Origin: Anaspis maculata
Taxonomy: Eukaryota; Arthropoda; Insecta; Coleoptera; Scraptiidae
NCBI GenBank assembly: GCA_949128115.1
Contig: OX421963.1
Span: 620,001 to 684,000, forward strand
Length of the DNA stretch: 64,000 nt
Direction: 5' to 3'
Shown: in pieces, positions 12,373-22,790 of the stretch
Numbering within the stretch: position 1 is the stretch's first letter
Layout of the letters: each line of letters opens with the position of its first letter
Notes under the pieces: generated by a model
The model's database searches: none
What the model was told of the DNA's origin: nothing
Seen by the model: only the letters and a program-made list of their open reading frames with translations
Program-made: the position numbers and the translations under genes

Positions 12373-13955
12373 TAGCCCAGGCGCCAGGGAAAACAATAAG
12401 GAAATAATTGTTTCCTGGCTGGAAACTAGCTTAAAACGATCTGTGTACCTTAGGTTTTGACATACTAGTTTCCCCCCTTTCAAAAATGTCGGCGTCATGT
12501 CGCCATCATCAACAAGAAGTGCACCAGCGTGGTTTTTGCCGAATATCTAAATTTTGGGTCATCTGACAGCAAAAGATGTGAGGAGTCATTTTTAAGCCTA
12601 TAAAATTCTCTACAATTTGGTTTTTCAATAAATTTCCTGCGACCTATGGTCTTTGAGATAGAGCTTCTAGAAGCGAGAGTCATTGTCATGAAAGCTCCAT
12701 GGCCACTTGACTTCAAAAACTAAAATGTCGATGTGACAAAAAAAAATTCAAAATGAGATTACTCGAGAATTCTTCATGTTATAGTTGTGGTGATGGTCTT
12801 AAACTCTTCCTCTTGAACCGTAGATTACGAATATTGAAAAGTCAAAAACGTCACATTGTACATATACAGGGTGTACTACGGGAATCAAATCAGAACAGAG
12901 AAATTTGACATATTTCTTCGATTTAGCCTATGCGAAACTCTAAGCACTTATGACGAGTCCAATATCAATATGCATTGCTCTGTAAGCTTCACTTGATACA
13001 GTTGAGAAGTGGTCAGCTCACAGCCTTCTTGTAAAATGTTTTGAAGGCCCTCTGAAATCATCAAAATTCACAGTAGCAAGAAATGTATGTAACAGTATAT
13101 TATATACCAAGAAACCAAAGTGAATTTTTGATCCCTTGGGTGAAGTTTGTTGCTCAAGGGCCCTTTGGGACCAAATCTCCAAATTAAAAATTCACTATGG
13201 TCTTATATATACTGTTATATACATTCCTTGGTACTGTAAATTTTTAATATTTTGATGATTCCAAAGGGCCTTCAAAACATTTCACAGTGAAGCTGTGAGC
13301 TGACCACTTCTTTAGTGTATTAAGTGAAGCTTATAGAGCAAATCCATCTTGATATTGGACCTGTGTTAGGTGCTTAGAGTGTCGCATATAGGCTAAATCG
13401 AAGAAATATGTGAAATTTCTCTGATCTGATTTGATTCCCTCAGTACACCCTGTATATGTACAATGTGACGTTTTTGACTTTAATATATTCGTAATCAACG
13501 GTTCAAGAGAAGAAGTTTAAGACCATCACCGCAACTATAGCGTGAAGGATTCTCGAGAAATCTTATTTTGAAATTTTTTTGTCACATCGACATTTTAGTT
13601 TTTCGAGTCAAGTGGCCATGGAGTTTTTACGACAATGTCTCTCGCTTCCAGAAGCTCTATCTCAAAAACCATAGGTTGCAGAAAGGTCATTTAAAAACTA
13701 TTCCGTAGGGAATTTCACTGGTTTCAAAATGACTTCACACATTTTTTGCTGTCAGATGGCCCAAAATCAAGATATTTGGCAAAAACCACGCTGGTGCACT
13801 TCTTGTTGATGATGGCGACATGACGCCGACATTTCCGAAAGGGGGGAAATTAGTATGTCAAAACCTAAGCCACGCAGATCGTTTCAAGCTAGTTTCCAGC
13901 CAGAAAACAATTATTTCCTTATTGAGCTGATTTGTGCTCCCTGGCGCCTGGGCTA
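12373..13955. mobile_element. Long hairpin element, 1.58 kb, arms about 780 bp
   Basis: The outer ends TAGCCCAGGCGCCAGGGA (12373) and its reverse complement CCCTGGCGCCTGGGCTA (ending 13955) start two arms that match almost throughout. They meet near 13160, where CCCTTGGGTGAAGTTTG faces its imperfect complement. The trinucleotide GAA lies on both sides (12370-12372 and 13956-13958) and may be the target duplication. Each arm carries a TATACAGGGTGTACT-type motif (12866 and its complement near 13442). There is no coding capacity, so it is a non-autonomous foldback element. Confidence 0.8.
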
Positions 13956-14241
13956 GAAGATGAATGACAGAAGCTAACAGATGAAAACTGAACCAAATCA
14001 TCTCGTTATTTCTACCTACTGTACAGCAGGTTCACATAACTTATTGTTTTCAGGATCTTTGGTTGTTAGGAACTCAACTTTATACCTAAACTGATAACAC
14101 AACAATTTTCAAACTGAAGGTGCAATTTATTTTCCAATAAAAAGTAGCTTAACGATTATTAATATTGATAATACAATCGGAAATATCCATGTTAATACGG
14201 GCGTGTCTGTTTGAATGATCGACAGTCGTGGCCTGAAGTTG

Positions 14242-15022
14242 TTAACCGCCGTTGACATCTTGACCACCGAGTTCCACGTGGAAAAAATTGCCAAAAGACT
14301 CGTTGGCGCAAGCAGTACTGGTAAAAGTAGTAGATGTAGATGTGGACGTCACCTGTCGATTCAATCCGAAGACTTTACTGGCTCGTTTGATTTTGTTCGC
14401 CACTGAATCTTCGATATACTACTCCGCCACGGATCCCGATTTCCAACCCCCTAGTCTTTTTATAGCTATAAGATCTTCTCCAGCACCTGCGAATAATGTA
14501 GCTGAAAAACGTCGCAAAAAATGTCCGGTATAGAGTTCAGGATTCGGTAACTTGAGAAAATTTGCTATTTTCATTGGCAGGTCACCAAACATGTTCTTTC
14601 CAACCACTTGTCTTGTGCATTTGCCATTTCTGTAGAAAACAAAAGACCGGTTGTGCTCGGTGTTTGGCGGACGTAAGGCAGCATATTTTTTGTACATCCC
14701 CAAAAGAGTTGGTGATTTCTCCGTGTTGTCAACTACACTGAATACTATTTGAATCTTTGTTTCGGTATTCCGTGAGGTTACCAGCAATGTTGAGCCCAAA
14801 TCTTGGACATCATTCACCTCAAGCTGAGTCAATTCTTGTCGACGACATGCACCAGCAATCCCCAGAATCAGGACGACCTGTTTCATACAAAAGGAAAACC
14901 GTTTAAAACCATCGAATATTATATTTGCATCCTTCACCTTACCTTTTTCATCAAATATATATCGTCCGGAGCCTGGTACAAGAAAGCGTAAATCTGTTCC
15001 TTGGTCAAAATTTCTGGGGGCG
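14242..15022 (-). pseudogene. Tyrosine recombinase (Crypton-type integrase) relic, stop before catalytic Tyr
   Basis: Read on the minus strand, a short exon (15022-14943, containing EILTKEQIYAFL) is followed by a GT-AG intron of 65 nt (14942-14878). A second exon then starts VVLILGIAGACRRQEL. That phrase carries the box I pattern R-x-x-E. Later the frame has TGHFLRRFSATLF, the H-x-x-R of box II, and LGGWKSGSVAE. These features match the catalytic domain of phage-integrase-fold recombinases of the kind found in Cryptons and related insect repeats. An in-frame TAG at 14419-14421 falls immediately before the codon that should be the nucleophilic tyrosine (14416-14418). The frame stays open for 58 codons after that stop and ends at TAA 14242-14244. 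The N-terminal DNA-binding part is missing, and a foldback element begins just upstream at about 15027. The copy is therefore a 5'-truncated pseudogene. Family assignment rests on motif recognition by eye. Confidence 0.75.
14878..14942 (-). other. Probable 65-nt intron in the recombinase relic
   Basis: The donor context AAAAAG|GTAAGG and the acceptor context GAAACAG|GTCGTC bracket a segment that breaks the family-like reading frame. Removing it joins LMKK to VVLILG in frame. The size is typical of small insect introns. Confidence 0.65.
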
Positions 15023-15026
15023 TGGG

Positions 15027-15548
15027 TGATAGGAGACTGTCCTCTATTTTCGCCCCTATTCTCTTCTTTCCTGATTATTTTACAGAAGTGTTGATATTTT
15101 TGGACTCTACGTTCAATTTAAAAGAGAAAGTTACTCTTGCAAAATATCGATTAGAAGCTTCAGCTTCAAAATATTTGGGTTTGAAAAATTGGAAAACAAT
15201 ACGAAATCGTCATTTTCCAGGGCCCAAATTGTTTTTCTCTGAAAAACTTCATGTTTCTCAGCGAAAATGGTGGTTTATCAACTTAGAACACCCAGAAAAC
15301 TCATTTCAGTTGACGAATCATAGGTTTTCTCTTGAATTTTGATTTTTAGGGCCAGGAAAGTGGCGATTTTGAGTTGTTTCCCAATGTATCAGTCCAAAAT
15401 GTCTCAAAAACGAAGCCTTCAATCAAAATTTTGCAAGGTAACTTTTTCTTCTAAATTGAATGTAAAATCTGAAAATATCAACAATTTGAAAAAATAATTG
15501 GGGAAGATAAAAATAGTGGCGAAAATAGGGGACACTCGTCTATTTCTG
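15027..15548. mobile_element. Palindromic (foldback) element, about 520 bp
   Basis: The left arm phrase CCTCTATTTTCGCCCCTATT (15040) mirrors GGCGAAAATAGGGGACA near 15522. Pairing continues through TTCAATTTAAAAGAGAAAGTTAC and, nearer the centre, ATTTTCCAGGGCCC against GGGCCAGGAAAG (15350). The arms are imperfect, at roughly 80%. It abuts the recombinase relic and may have truncated it. No coding content. Confidence 0.65.
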
Positions 15549-16029
15549 GGGAGTGTCCCGAAAACATTCCAGAAATGGTAAATGAATTGTAGTATTATTA
15601 TTCGATGTAGATTCATTTGACTAAACTTTGTTTCAAATTTGATTGAAATCGGTTCAACGGTTCAAATGTTACGGTGAAAAAACCATTTCAAAAAGTCAAC
15701 TTCAACACCCCGTGTCTTTTTGAAGAAGCATTTTAGGACCATCCGTTTTTTGTCATTTTAGCTTCATTTTTGATGGGGAATCATCCCTCAAAGTTTGTAA
15801 TAACCAGACCCGAACACCCTGTATAGCGTTGATTTAGCCACTGTTTGCTCAAGGCAGACCTAGATGATTTGTCAAATCAAGCTCGGATCTGCCAGTATCA
15901 GCTTTGATTTTTCAAAGCTAATAATCTTCACATGTATATATTTCCTAGATGGTTTCGCTCTACTTGAAAAATTAGACAAATGGCATGGTATGAAAAAAAT
16001 CGACTTTTTGGGATTCTTCTGGACATGAA
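15549..16029. other. AT-rich DNA with a CACCCTGTATA motif, no gene recognised
   Basis: Only a GAACACCCTGTATAGCG phrase (about 15812-15828) stands out, similar to palindrome ends elsewhere in the window. Confidence 0.35.
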
Positions 16030-16250
16030 GGGTCGTATTCATATCTCGCTTTTAAGCTAAAAGCTCATTTAGAGGTGCTCTTTTAGAGGCTATCCATTCA
16101 TATTTGAGTGTTCAAAATTACATATTACAATTACATACATCCGTTCAATTGTGATATGTATTTTTGAAAACTCAAAATATGAACGTACAGCCCCTAAAAG
16201 CGCACCTATAAATGCGCTTCCAGCTTAAAAGCGAGATATGAATACGGCCC
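16030..16250. mobile_element. MITE, 221 bp, GGGYCGTATTCATA ends
   Basis: The left end GGGTCGTATTCATATCTCGC and the right end, the reverse complement of GGGCCGTATTCATATCTCGC, form inverted repeats of about 30 bp. The arms stay complementary further in (CTAAAAG, GAGTTTTCAAA and ATACATATCACAATT phrases). GAA occurs directly on both sides (16027-16029 and 16251-16253), consistent with a 3-bp duplication. It is non-coding. A 3-bp duplication would fit a PIF/Harbinger-like mover, but that is an inference. Confidence 0.75.
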
Positions 16251-16794
16251 GAAGTATCGATTCCAAAGGTCGAGGAAAAGTACCATTTTAAAGTTGGCGA
16301 CTTCTAGACAAAAGTGTGATATCGAATGTTGAATTGGCTTTCCAAAAATGTAAAACACATTGGAATTGGGAATCCGCACATTTGCTGTTCACGTTACAGC
16401 CCTTGAACTGACAATATGCAAATTGTTACGTGAAATCCAAAAATTGTTGAGTAATTTTTACTGCGTTTGGGCTGACGCTGTATCTCGGAGACTATTGACC
16501 ACAAAGTAATAAATTTAGTTCTGATCTCTTGAGAATTTACCGGCTACATTTGCTTCGCAGGTTTCTGTGTTCTAAAGGTGATAGTTTACAAGCTCTTCAG
16601 GAAAAATCAAAAATTTCCAAGGATGGACACTCTTATGGGTTCTAGAGAAAAAGCCAAGCCTTGGAATTTCCGGGAATTCCAGTATATTATTCCACGTTAA
16701 ATTCTGCATCGATCCACCAAATTTCGTCAACTTCCGAATTTATTTCCGGTTAAGACCTATTTTGACTACACTAATGAAAGTTATAGGGTGTAAT
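16251..16794. other. AT-rich DNA, nothing recognised
   Basis: No gene, RNA or repeat structure was recognised between the MITE and the family B array. Confidence 0.35.
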
Positions 16795-18105
16795 TATTGT
16801 CTCTTTGCTTGAAGCAGGCTCAAATTTGTCCAATCAGGCTTGAGTTCGCCAATATGATCTTCAGTTTGTCAAATCTCTTTTTTTCCCCATCAGGCTTCAG
16901 CTTGTCGCATCATGCAGTAGTTGGGTCAGTCATGATCTATATTGTCCATTTAGGCTCTAATTTGTTTAATCAGACTTTAGTTGTTTTCAGGCTTTTGTTG
17001 TTTCAATTCAAGCTTCAATAGTCACAAAAAAGTATCCATTTAGGCTTGATTTGGTCAAAACAAGCGTCAGTTTGCACCAAGTCAAGTTTTCATATTCAAG
17101 GACAAGCATTTAAAAGTTACGTCTAAGTCAAAACGAGATAGCTCCAGCCCCTATAGCTCTGACTTGGAAGTTTTTGGGTCAAAACAAGCCTTAGAACGTC
17201 AAATCAAGCTTCAGTTTGTCAATATGGAATTAAGTTCGCCAAATCTTGGTTTGTTTTGTCTTATCGAGCTTCAGTTGGTGTTGGTTACATCAAGTTTTGG
17301 GTTGTTGAATTAGCAGAAGTTTGTCAGCCTAGACTTAATGTTTGCCCATCTGGGCTCCATAACTGCCAAGCCAGGCTTGAGTTTTGTCAAATCAAGCCCT
17401 GTTTTCACGATAAAACATCTGAAAGTAGTAGCATTGAGCATCAAAGGCGAAGCAATGCTGGCCCAGCACTTACAGCGTTGTGGCGTTAGTTCGCCAAAAT
17501 ACGTTTTGATTTGTCAAATTTCGCTTCATTCTGTCTTACCACGTGCAATGTGTCAACTCAGGCTTCAGGTTGTCTAACTGCGCAATACGTGACTAGACTA
17601 GGCTCATTATCCTCCATTTATTCTTTGTTTTTCCCAATCAGGCTTACGTTTTCTCAAATCAGGCTTTAATTTTCCGAAACGAGCTTCAGTTCGTTCGAAT
17701 CTTGTTCTGCTCTATTGAAACCAGACTTTAACTGGTCAAATCAAGCTCAAGTTTGTCAAATAATACAACAGCTTGTCTGTCTGGGGTTTATGTAGTCCAA
17801 ATAGGCCACCTAGGCATAAGTTCACCAATACGAGCTTCCACCTCGACAAATTTCGCTTTATTTTGTCTTACTACTTTCAGTTTGTCAAATTCGACCTCAG
17901 ATTGTCGAATCAAGCAGCAGCTTGTCGATGTAGGCTTCAGAACTTCTATATCTAAGTTTCAGTCTGCCAAGTTGGGCTCAAGTTCTCTCAAATCAGGTTT
18001 CAGTTCGTCTAAATGACCCTGAGTTAGTCAAATCAAGCTCTGGGTTGTCAAATTGAACAATAATATGTCCCTCTGGGTTTCATTTAGTCGATATGAGCTT
18101 CAGTT
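16795..18105 (+). repeat. Degenerate tandem array, family B (about 20-nt AGGCTTCAGTTTGTCAAATC units), part 1
   Basis: The phrases AGGCTTCAG, TTTGTCAAATC and CAAGCTTCAG recur roughly every 20 nt in the plus orientation with heavy substitution and small indels. Longer shared phrases such as GACAAGCATTTAAAAGT near 17101 recur in variant form at 17408, 19160, 19578 and 19843. That suggests higher-order units of several hundred bp. Frames through it are not coding-like. Confidence 0.8.
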
Positions 18106-18420
18106 AGAAGAGCTTGTTATGTGGTGGTTAGCGCGTTCGACTACCATTCCAGAAGTCGCTGGTTCGATCCCCACCGGGGACGGATTTTCGTCTCAAAAAC
18201 AAGCTCCTTGGTTTAGTTGAAATTCTTCATAGCACGTGAAAACGAACGATGGTGCCAACTCATGCGATGTTGGTGATCGTTCGTTAAAAGTCCCTGCCCT
18301 GTGTTGGAACACACAGGCGTTCGGCAAAATTTCCGGTATAGTGGAGGAAAGCATCCACTGGCGTCGGTGTTGGGTCTCGTTCCGAAAGTAGGCCGACGTT
18401 GAATAAACGAATAAAAAAAT
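18106..18420 (+). mobile_element. tRNA-derived SINE inside family B array
   Basis: An A box (TGGTTAGCGCG, 18125-18135) and a B box (GGTTCGATCCC, 18161-18171) have the spacing and order of a tRNA promoter. They are followed by a body of about 230 bp with no similarity to the array. The element ends in an A-rich tail, AATAAACGAATAAAAAAA (about 18400-18418). The family B array resumes directly afterwards. This is the layout of a Pol III-transcribed SINE that inserted into the array. The exact 5' end is uncertain by a few bases. Confidence 0.8.
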
Positions 18421-20095
18421 GCCTTAGTATGTGAAACTAGGCATTAGTTTAGCCAAATCTTGCTTCATTTTATCTTATCAGGTTTTAATCAATCAAATTA
18501 AGACTGGGTTATGCATTTATGCCACATTTATTCAGTCTGGACTCAATTTTGAACATCTAGGCTCCAGTTCACTGAATCAGACTTTGACTTTTTATTCTAA
18601 ATCAAGCGTCTGAAAGTGCCCGTCGAAGACAAACCAGTCAAAATAGATCTTAATTTGTCACGGCAAACTCCATTTTGTCGATCTGATCTCAGTTCAATAA
18701 ATCTCGCTTGACTTTGTCACACCAGGCTTCAGTTTCTTGATCTTGTCTTCCGTTTTTTTTTTTCCAATAAGGTTCCAGATTTGTCAAATCAGGTTTTAGT
18801 TTTATCAAAATATAGCCATTATATTCACCAACACGTTTGCAAATATACTCGCCAAAGACAAACAACAGAGGCTAATCGCCTCCTTCACAGTTTTATCTGG
18901 TCAAAGCAATCCGTACTTGGTCAAATTGATCTTCAATATGTTAAACTGGGGCTCAGTTAGTCAATGTAGGCTTTTTTGTGTCGAATCAAGATTTATTATT
19001 ATTAGTGTCCGCCAGGCTCAAGTTTCAAAAATTAGGTTCAAGGTTGTCAAATTAGGCAATGGTTGGTCGGTTTGGCCTTGTATTGTGATATATCATTATT
19101 CAGTCTTTTTTTCTTGAACCAGGCTTTAGTTTCATCAAATCAAGTTTTGATATTAACGGACAAGCATCTGAAATGACGTCACAGACAAAACAATTCGGTT
19201 ATAGTGCACCAATATTTCATTTATTGAGACATTATTTGGTGAAAGCAAGTCTCAGTATGTTAAATCAAGCTCAAATTCCATCTTGTCAGACTTCAGTCCA
19301 TTAAATTAAGGCTCGAATTAAGGTTAAGCTTGCCAAATCAGGCAATAATTGGTCAGCCAAGCTTTGTATTGTAAATCTAGGCTTTAGTTGGTCAAAGCAG
19401 GTCGAAGTTTGTCAAATCAAGTTTTTGATTTGTCTCGTCAGGCTTCAGCTCATAAAATAAAGCTCGAGATTCTCGAATTATAGCAATAATTGGTCAGCCA
19501 GGCCTTGTATTGTAAATGTAGGCTTCGATTTGTCAAACCAGGCATCAGTTTTGTTGAAGCAAGTTTTGATAATGATCACGGACAAGCATCCAAAATGACG
19601 TCATAGAGAAAGCAGGTTGATTCTAGTTCTTATTGTATTCATTCAGGCTTTATTTGGTCAAAGCAGGTTTCAACTTGTCTAATCATGCTTCAATTTTGTA
19701 TCGTAAGGCTCCAGTTCATCGAATTAGGCTTGAGGTTGTCAGATGCAGGAATGATTGCTCAGCCAGGCCTTGTATTGTGAGTCTTGGCTTTGCTTTGTGA
19801 AACTAGGCTTCAGTCTTGTCAAGTTGAGTTTCAATATTCACGGACAAACATGTAAAAGTAGCTTATTTGAGAGACAAAAAGAAATAGACTGATTTCTCAT
19901 GTAGTAGATTTTAGTCTTTATTTGGGTGAAACAGGCTTCAGTTTATCAAATCAGGCTCAATTTTATTCAATCAGGCCTCAGTTTATTGAATTAGACTATC
20001 CAGGCTTCAATTTGTCAATCTAGACTCAGTTTCTTGAATCAGGCTCCAGTTTGTCAAATCAGGTGGAATTTTTTCAACTAAACGTCCAAAATCTA
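18421..20095 (+). repeat. Degenerate tandem array, family B, part 2
   Basis: The same 20-nt AGGCTTCAGTTTGTCAAATC-type units continue after the SINE. A longer phrase, AGCCAGGCCTTGTATTGTAAAT, appears in variants near 19360, 19497 and 19758. A higher-order period of about 140-260 bp is therefore likely. The array fades out near 20.1 kb, just before the Tc1/mariner relic. Confidence 0.8.
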
Positions 20096-20135
20096 TCAAT
20101 TTATTGATATTGTATCAAAACGACAACTATTCATA

Positions 20136-20709
20136 ACGTATTGTCCGAAAGTTTAGGGATATTGCTCAAAGCTAATAACTTTTTCTGAATAGTCTTCATT
20201 TCTTAACTTGATATTGCAAAAATTAACATCATATTATAACAATAACAAATTCATATTCAACATATTGATAATGGACCATTATCTTTGATGGATCTCAATT
20301 TTCTTCTGCCATTTTCCATAATTTTTTGTATCAATTTCTCCAATGCGGAATTTTCTAATGTTATTGGAAAATGTGACGCCGTAATTGGTCTTCATTTGCA
20401 GCTTCCCATCCCTTGTCGTATACAATCCTGCTCAGTACTTACCAGAAATCTCATATTGGTCGAGCTTGCGGTACATTGCGAGGCAGGAGCTCAGAGAAAT
20501 CAATCCTGCTGTTGTCCAGAGAATGATCGAACATGGCAGAAGAAAACTGAGAGCCATGAAAAATAATGGCCCATCTCCAATATGTTGAATATGGATTTGG
20601 TATTGTTAAAAATGATGCTGATTGTTGCAATATTGAGTTACAAAATTGAAAGTATCCAAAAAAAGTTATTGGCTTCTGAAAAAGTTCCCAAAACTTTCGG
20701 ACCATACGT
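20136..20709 (+). mobile_element. Internally deleted Tc1/mariner element, 574 bp
   Basis: The left end ACGTATTGTCCGAAAGTTT and the right end, the reverse complement of ACGTATGGTCCGAAAGTTT, form terminal inverted repeats. They extend with mismatches to about 50 bp (GCTAATAACTTTTTCTGAA against GCCAATAACTTTTTTTGG). TA flanks both ends (20134-20135 and 20710-20711), the hallmark target duplication of Tc1/mariner elements. The interior is far too short for a full transposase and retains only a C-terminal remnant. Confidence 0.85.
20430..20588 (+). pseudogene. C-terminal fragment of a Tc1/mariner-type transposase
   Basis: The plus-strand frame ending at 20588 contains ELREINPAVVQRMIEHGRRK followed by LRAMKNNG. 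Both resemble the C-terminal helix and the N-N-G-G-type tail of Tc1/mariner (IS630 superfamily) transposases. The catalytic DDE/D core and the helix-turn-helix region are absent. The fragment lies inside matching terminal inverted repeats and ends before the right repeat, as in intact elements of this class. It cannot encode an active enzyme. Confidence 0.6.
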
Positions 20710-20712
20710 TAG

Positions 20713-21492
20713 AATAGAAGTGGCATTCTGAGAATTTGAAACAACAATCAATAGCGCCTTCATTATTGCTGAAAGTTCTCTCGAAAATTTGAGCTCTTCA
20801 TCAACATCGAAATAAAGTATTAATGGTGGAGGTGCCGTATTTTGAGAATGAGAAATAATGCTCATACTCATATACTAATGTAGTGAATAGAAGAATAAAA
20901 ATTATGGAATTAAAAGTGTGAACACAGAGATTCGAAGTAACGAATATTTGTATTGTCAACGTAATGGTGGATGCGCTGGACCTCGGAAGTGATGATGGAG
21001 GTGGTGCTTGTGGAGTGAAGAACCGGAATGGTGTTTTCACAGTGGTTTAGTGGATTGGGCTGTTGGATGATCCAGAGAGTTGGAATAACGAGGTCAATGA
21101 CGAAAACCTCTCAGTACGGAATGTATTGGCGGAAGTGCTAGAATTCAACAGAATTGGTGGAGGTGCCGCATGTGAAGAAAGATTATTTTCATTGTAATTT
21201 GATTAAAAACCGATTAGGTCAGAAACCAACATACAAATTTGAACGTAGAAAGTGCGAAGTGTTGTTTTGTAATAGTATTGTATTGAAGTTGAAACCTGAT
21301 TTACATTTTCAGGTAGACGTATGGAGTCAGGCAGGATAAAGCAGGATGTTTGAGCTTGCAGATCCCGACGGCCCACATCATGATTACATCTCTTTCATAA
21401 TTGATGGTCCTCTTCCTATTCTTGACGTTGCTTCTTTCTCTCCAAATATATGAATTTGCCACCATTTTTTGCTCTAGTAGCTCCAGAGATTG

Positions 21493-21534
<42 letters not shown>

Positions 21535-22095
21535 TATGTGAAACACGACCGAATCTCCAGCTGAGGGCCCACCGTGAAATTCTACTAGGAAAATGTTTGT
21601 CAACAGAGATTTCTTGTGTAAATACAACAAGGACAATACAACGTTGCGGATTCATCCGAAAACCTGGTGGCCTCATATCCTCTCCCGTGTGCCCTTTTAT
21701 ACACGAGCAAGAATAATAGCGCGAGGGTGACAAAGAATGATGGCTTTTTGGCTAAATGGCCGTGACAACCTAATTTAAACACGACCCAGTGAATCCGCTC
21801 TCTCTGTTTTGGTACACTTTGGGAGCTTGTAGTTCAGTGGTGCGGTCGAAATGTGATATCCCGTCTTCATTTTCTAAATAGAGCGATTATTGGCCACCTA
21901 TAGACACCATCAGAGTCGAGGCAGACCGCAAGCCGTTTTTCTTTGTGCGATATTTGTATGTGCCCTTGTCCTTCTGGTTTGTTTTGTGTGGGTGATGTGC
22001 GTAGTCAGATTATTCAAATTGTTGCAAGGGGTCAATCGACGGAAAGGGGTCACTTCCTGGCTCTGGGTGGTCCAATTGGGCATAGATATAGATGC
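20713..22095. other. Unique-looking DNA with a (TG)n microsatellite, no gene recognised
   Basis: A phrase GGTGGAGGTGCCG occurs twice (about 20824 and 21158). The open frames around 21300-21780 on both strands exist partly because they cross the TG repeat. No domain was recognised. Confidence 0.4.
21496..21530. repeat. (TG)n microsatellite
   Basis: About 17 uninterrupted TG dinucleotides. Confidence 0.95.
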
Positions 22096-22099
22096 TCAA

Positions 22100-22394
22100 A
22101 ATTAGTGCTGGCAACCGAATCGGTTTTGATAGCCGGCTTTGAAAACCGGCTCCGAAAACCGAATTTCGATGATGGCTGAAAACCGGCTCACACAGCCGGC
22201 TTTCGGAGTCGGTATTCGGAGCTGGCTTCCAAAATTTCGAAGCGTTTTCCAGTGTCGGTCTTCGAAGCCGGCTTTCAATACTGGTCTTCGCAGCAGTTTT
22301 CAATACCGGTTTTCGGAGTCAGCTTTCAATAAGTATCAGTTTTAACGCACAGAATACCGATTTTTATTTCACCCGGTTTTTGCCAGCACTAATT
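22100..22394. mobile_element. Family C element: GTGCTGGCAA ends, CCGG-rich tandem core
   Basis: The ends are inverted repeats: ATTAGTGCTGGCAA at 22101 and TTGCCAGCACTAAT ending at 22393. The interior is a degenerate array of about 20-24-nt units around AAAACCGGCTTTCGGAGTCGG, itself rich in short palindromes. Related copies occur at 26251-31035 (composite), 54466-54622, 58461-58735 and as a remnant near 61385. Recurrence of the same ends with the same core argues that this is a mobile or copied unit. Its class is not recognised. Confidence 0.65.
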
Positions 22395-22429
22395 AAATTG
22401 AAGACTGTCAGGTGTGAAGTTACTATTTT

Positions 22430-22790
22430 GATGAAGTAAAAAGAGCTCTTTGTGGTAAAGGTCGGAATTTTTTATGCTTGAAGTCGGATTTTTTTGTTGA
22501 AAGTCGTAGTTTCAAGCGTGTAAGTCGTAATTTCGTGGTTTAAATTCAGTCTTTCAGCTGAAAGTCGGAGTTTCACTTGTTTAAAGTCGCAGTTTTTCGT
22601 ATTGATGAAGTCGGAATTTCTAGGTGAAAGTCGAAGTTTCATTGCTCGAAGTAGAATTTATGTTTGAACTCGAAATTTCGTCCTCGAAGTCAACATCGCT
22701 AGTCGAAATTTTCAGAAAATCAAGATCAAAGTAAAGCTATTTGGATTTGAAGTTTGAGATTAGGTCGAGGTTTTTCGTGTTCAATGTCAA
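22430..22790 (+). repeat. Family A degenerate array (plus), short block
   Basis: GAAGTCGGAATTT, TTGAAGTCGGA and AAGTCGAAGTTTC phrases recur about every 20 nt. It is the first block of the family that dominates the right half of the window. Confidence 0.75.
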
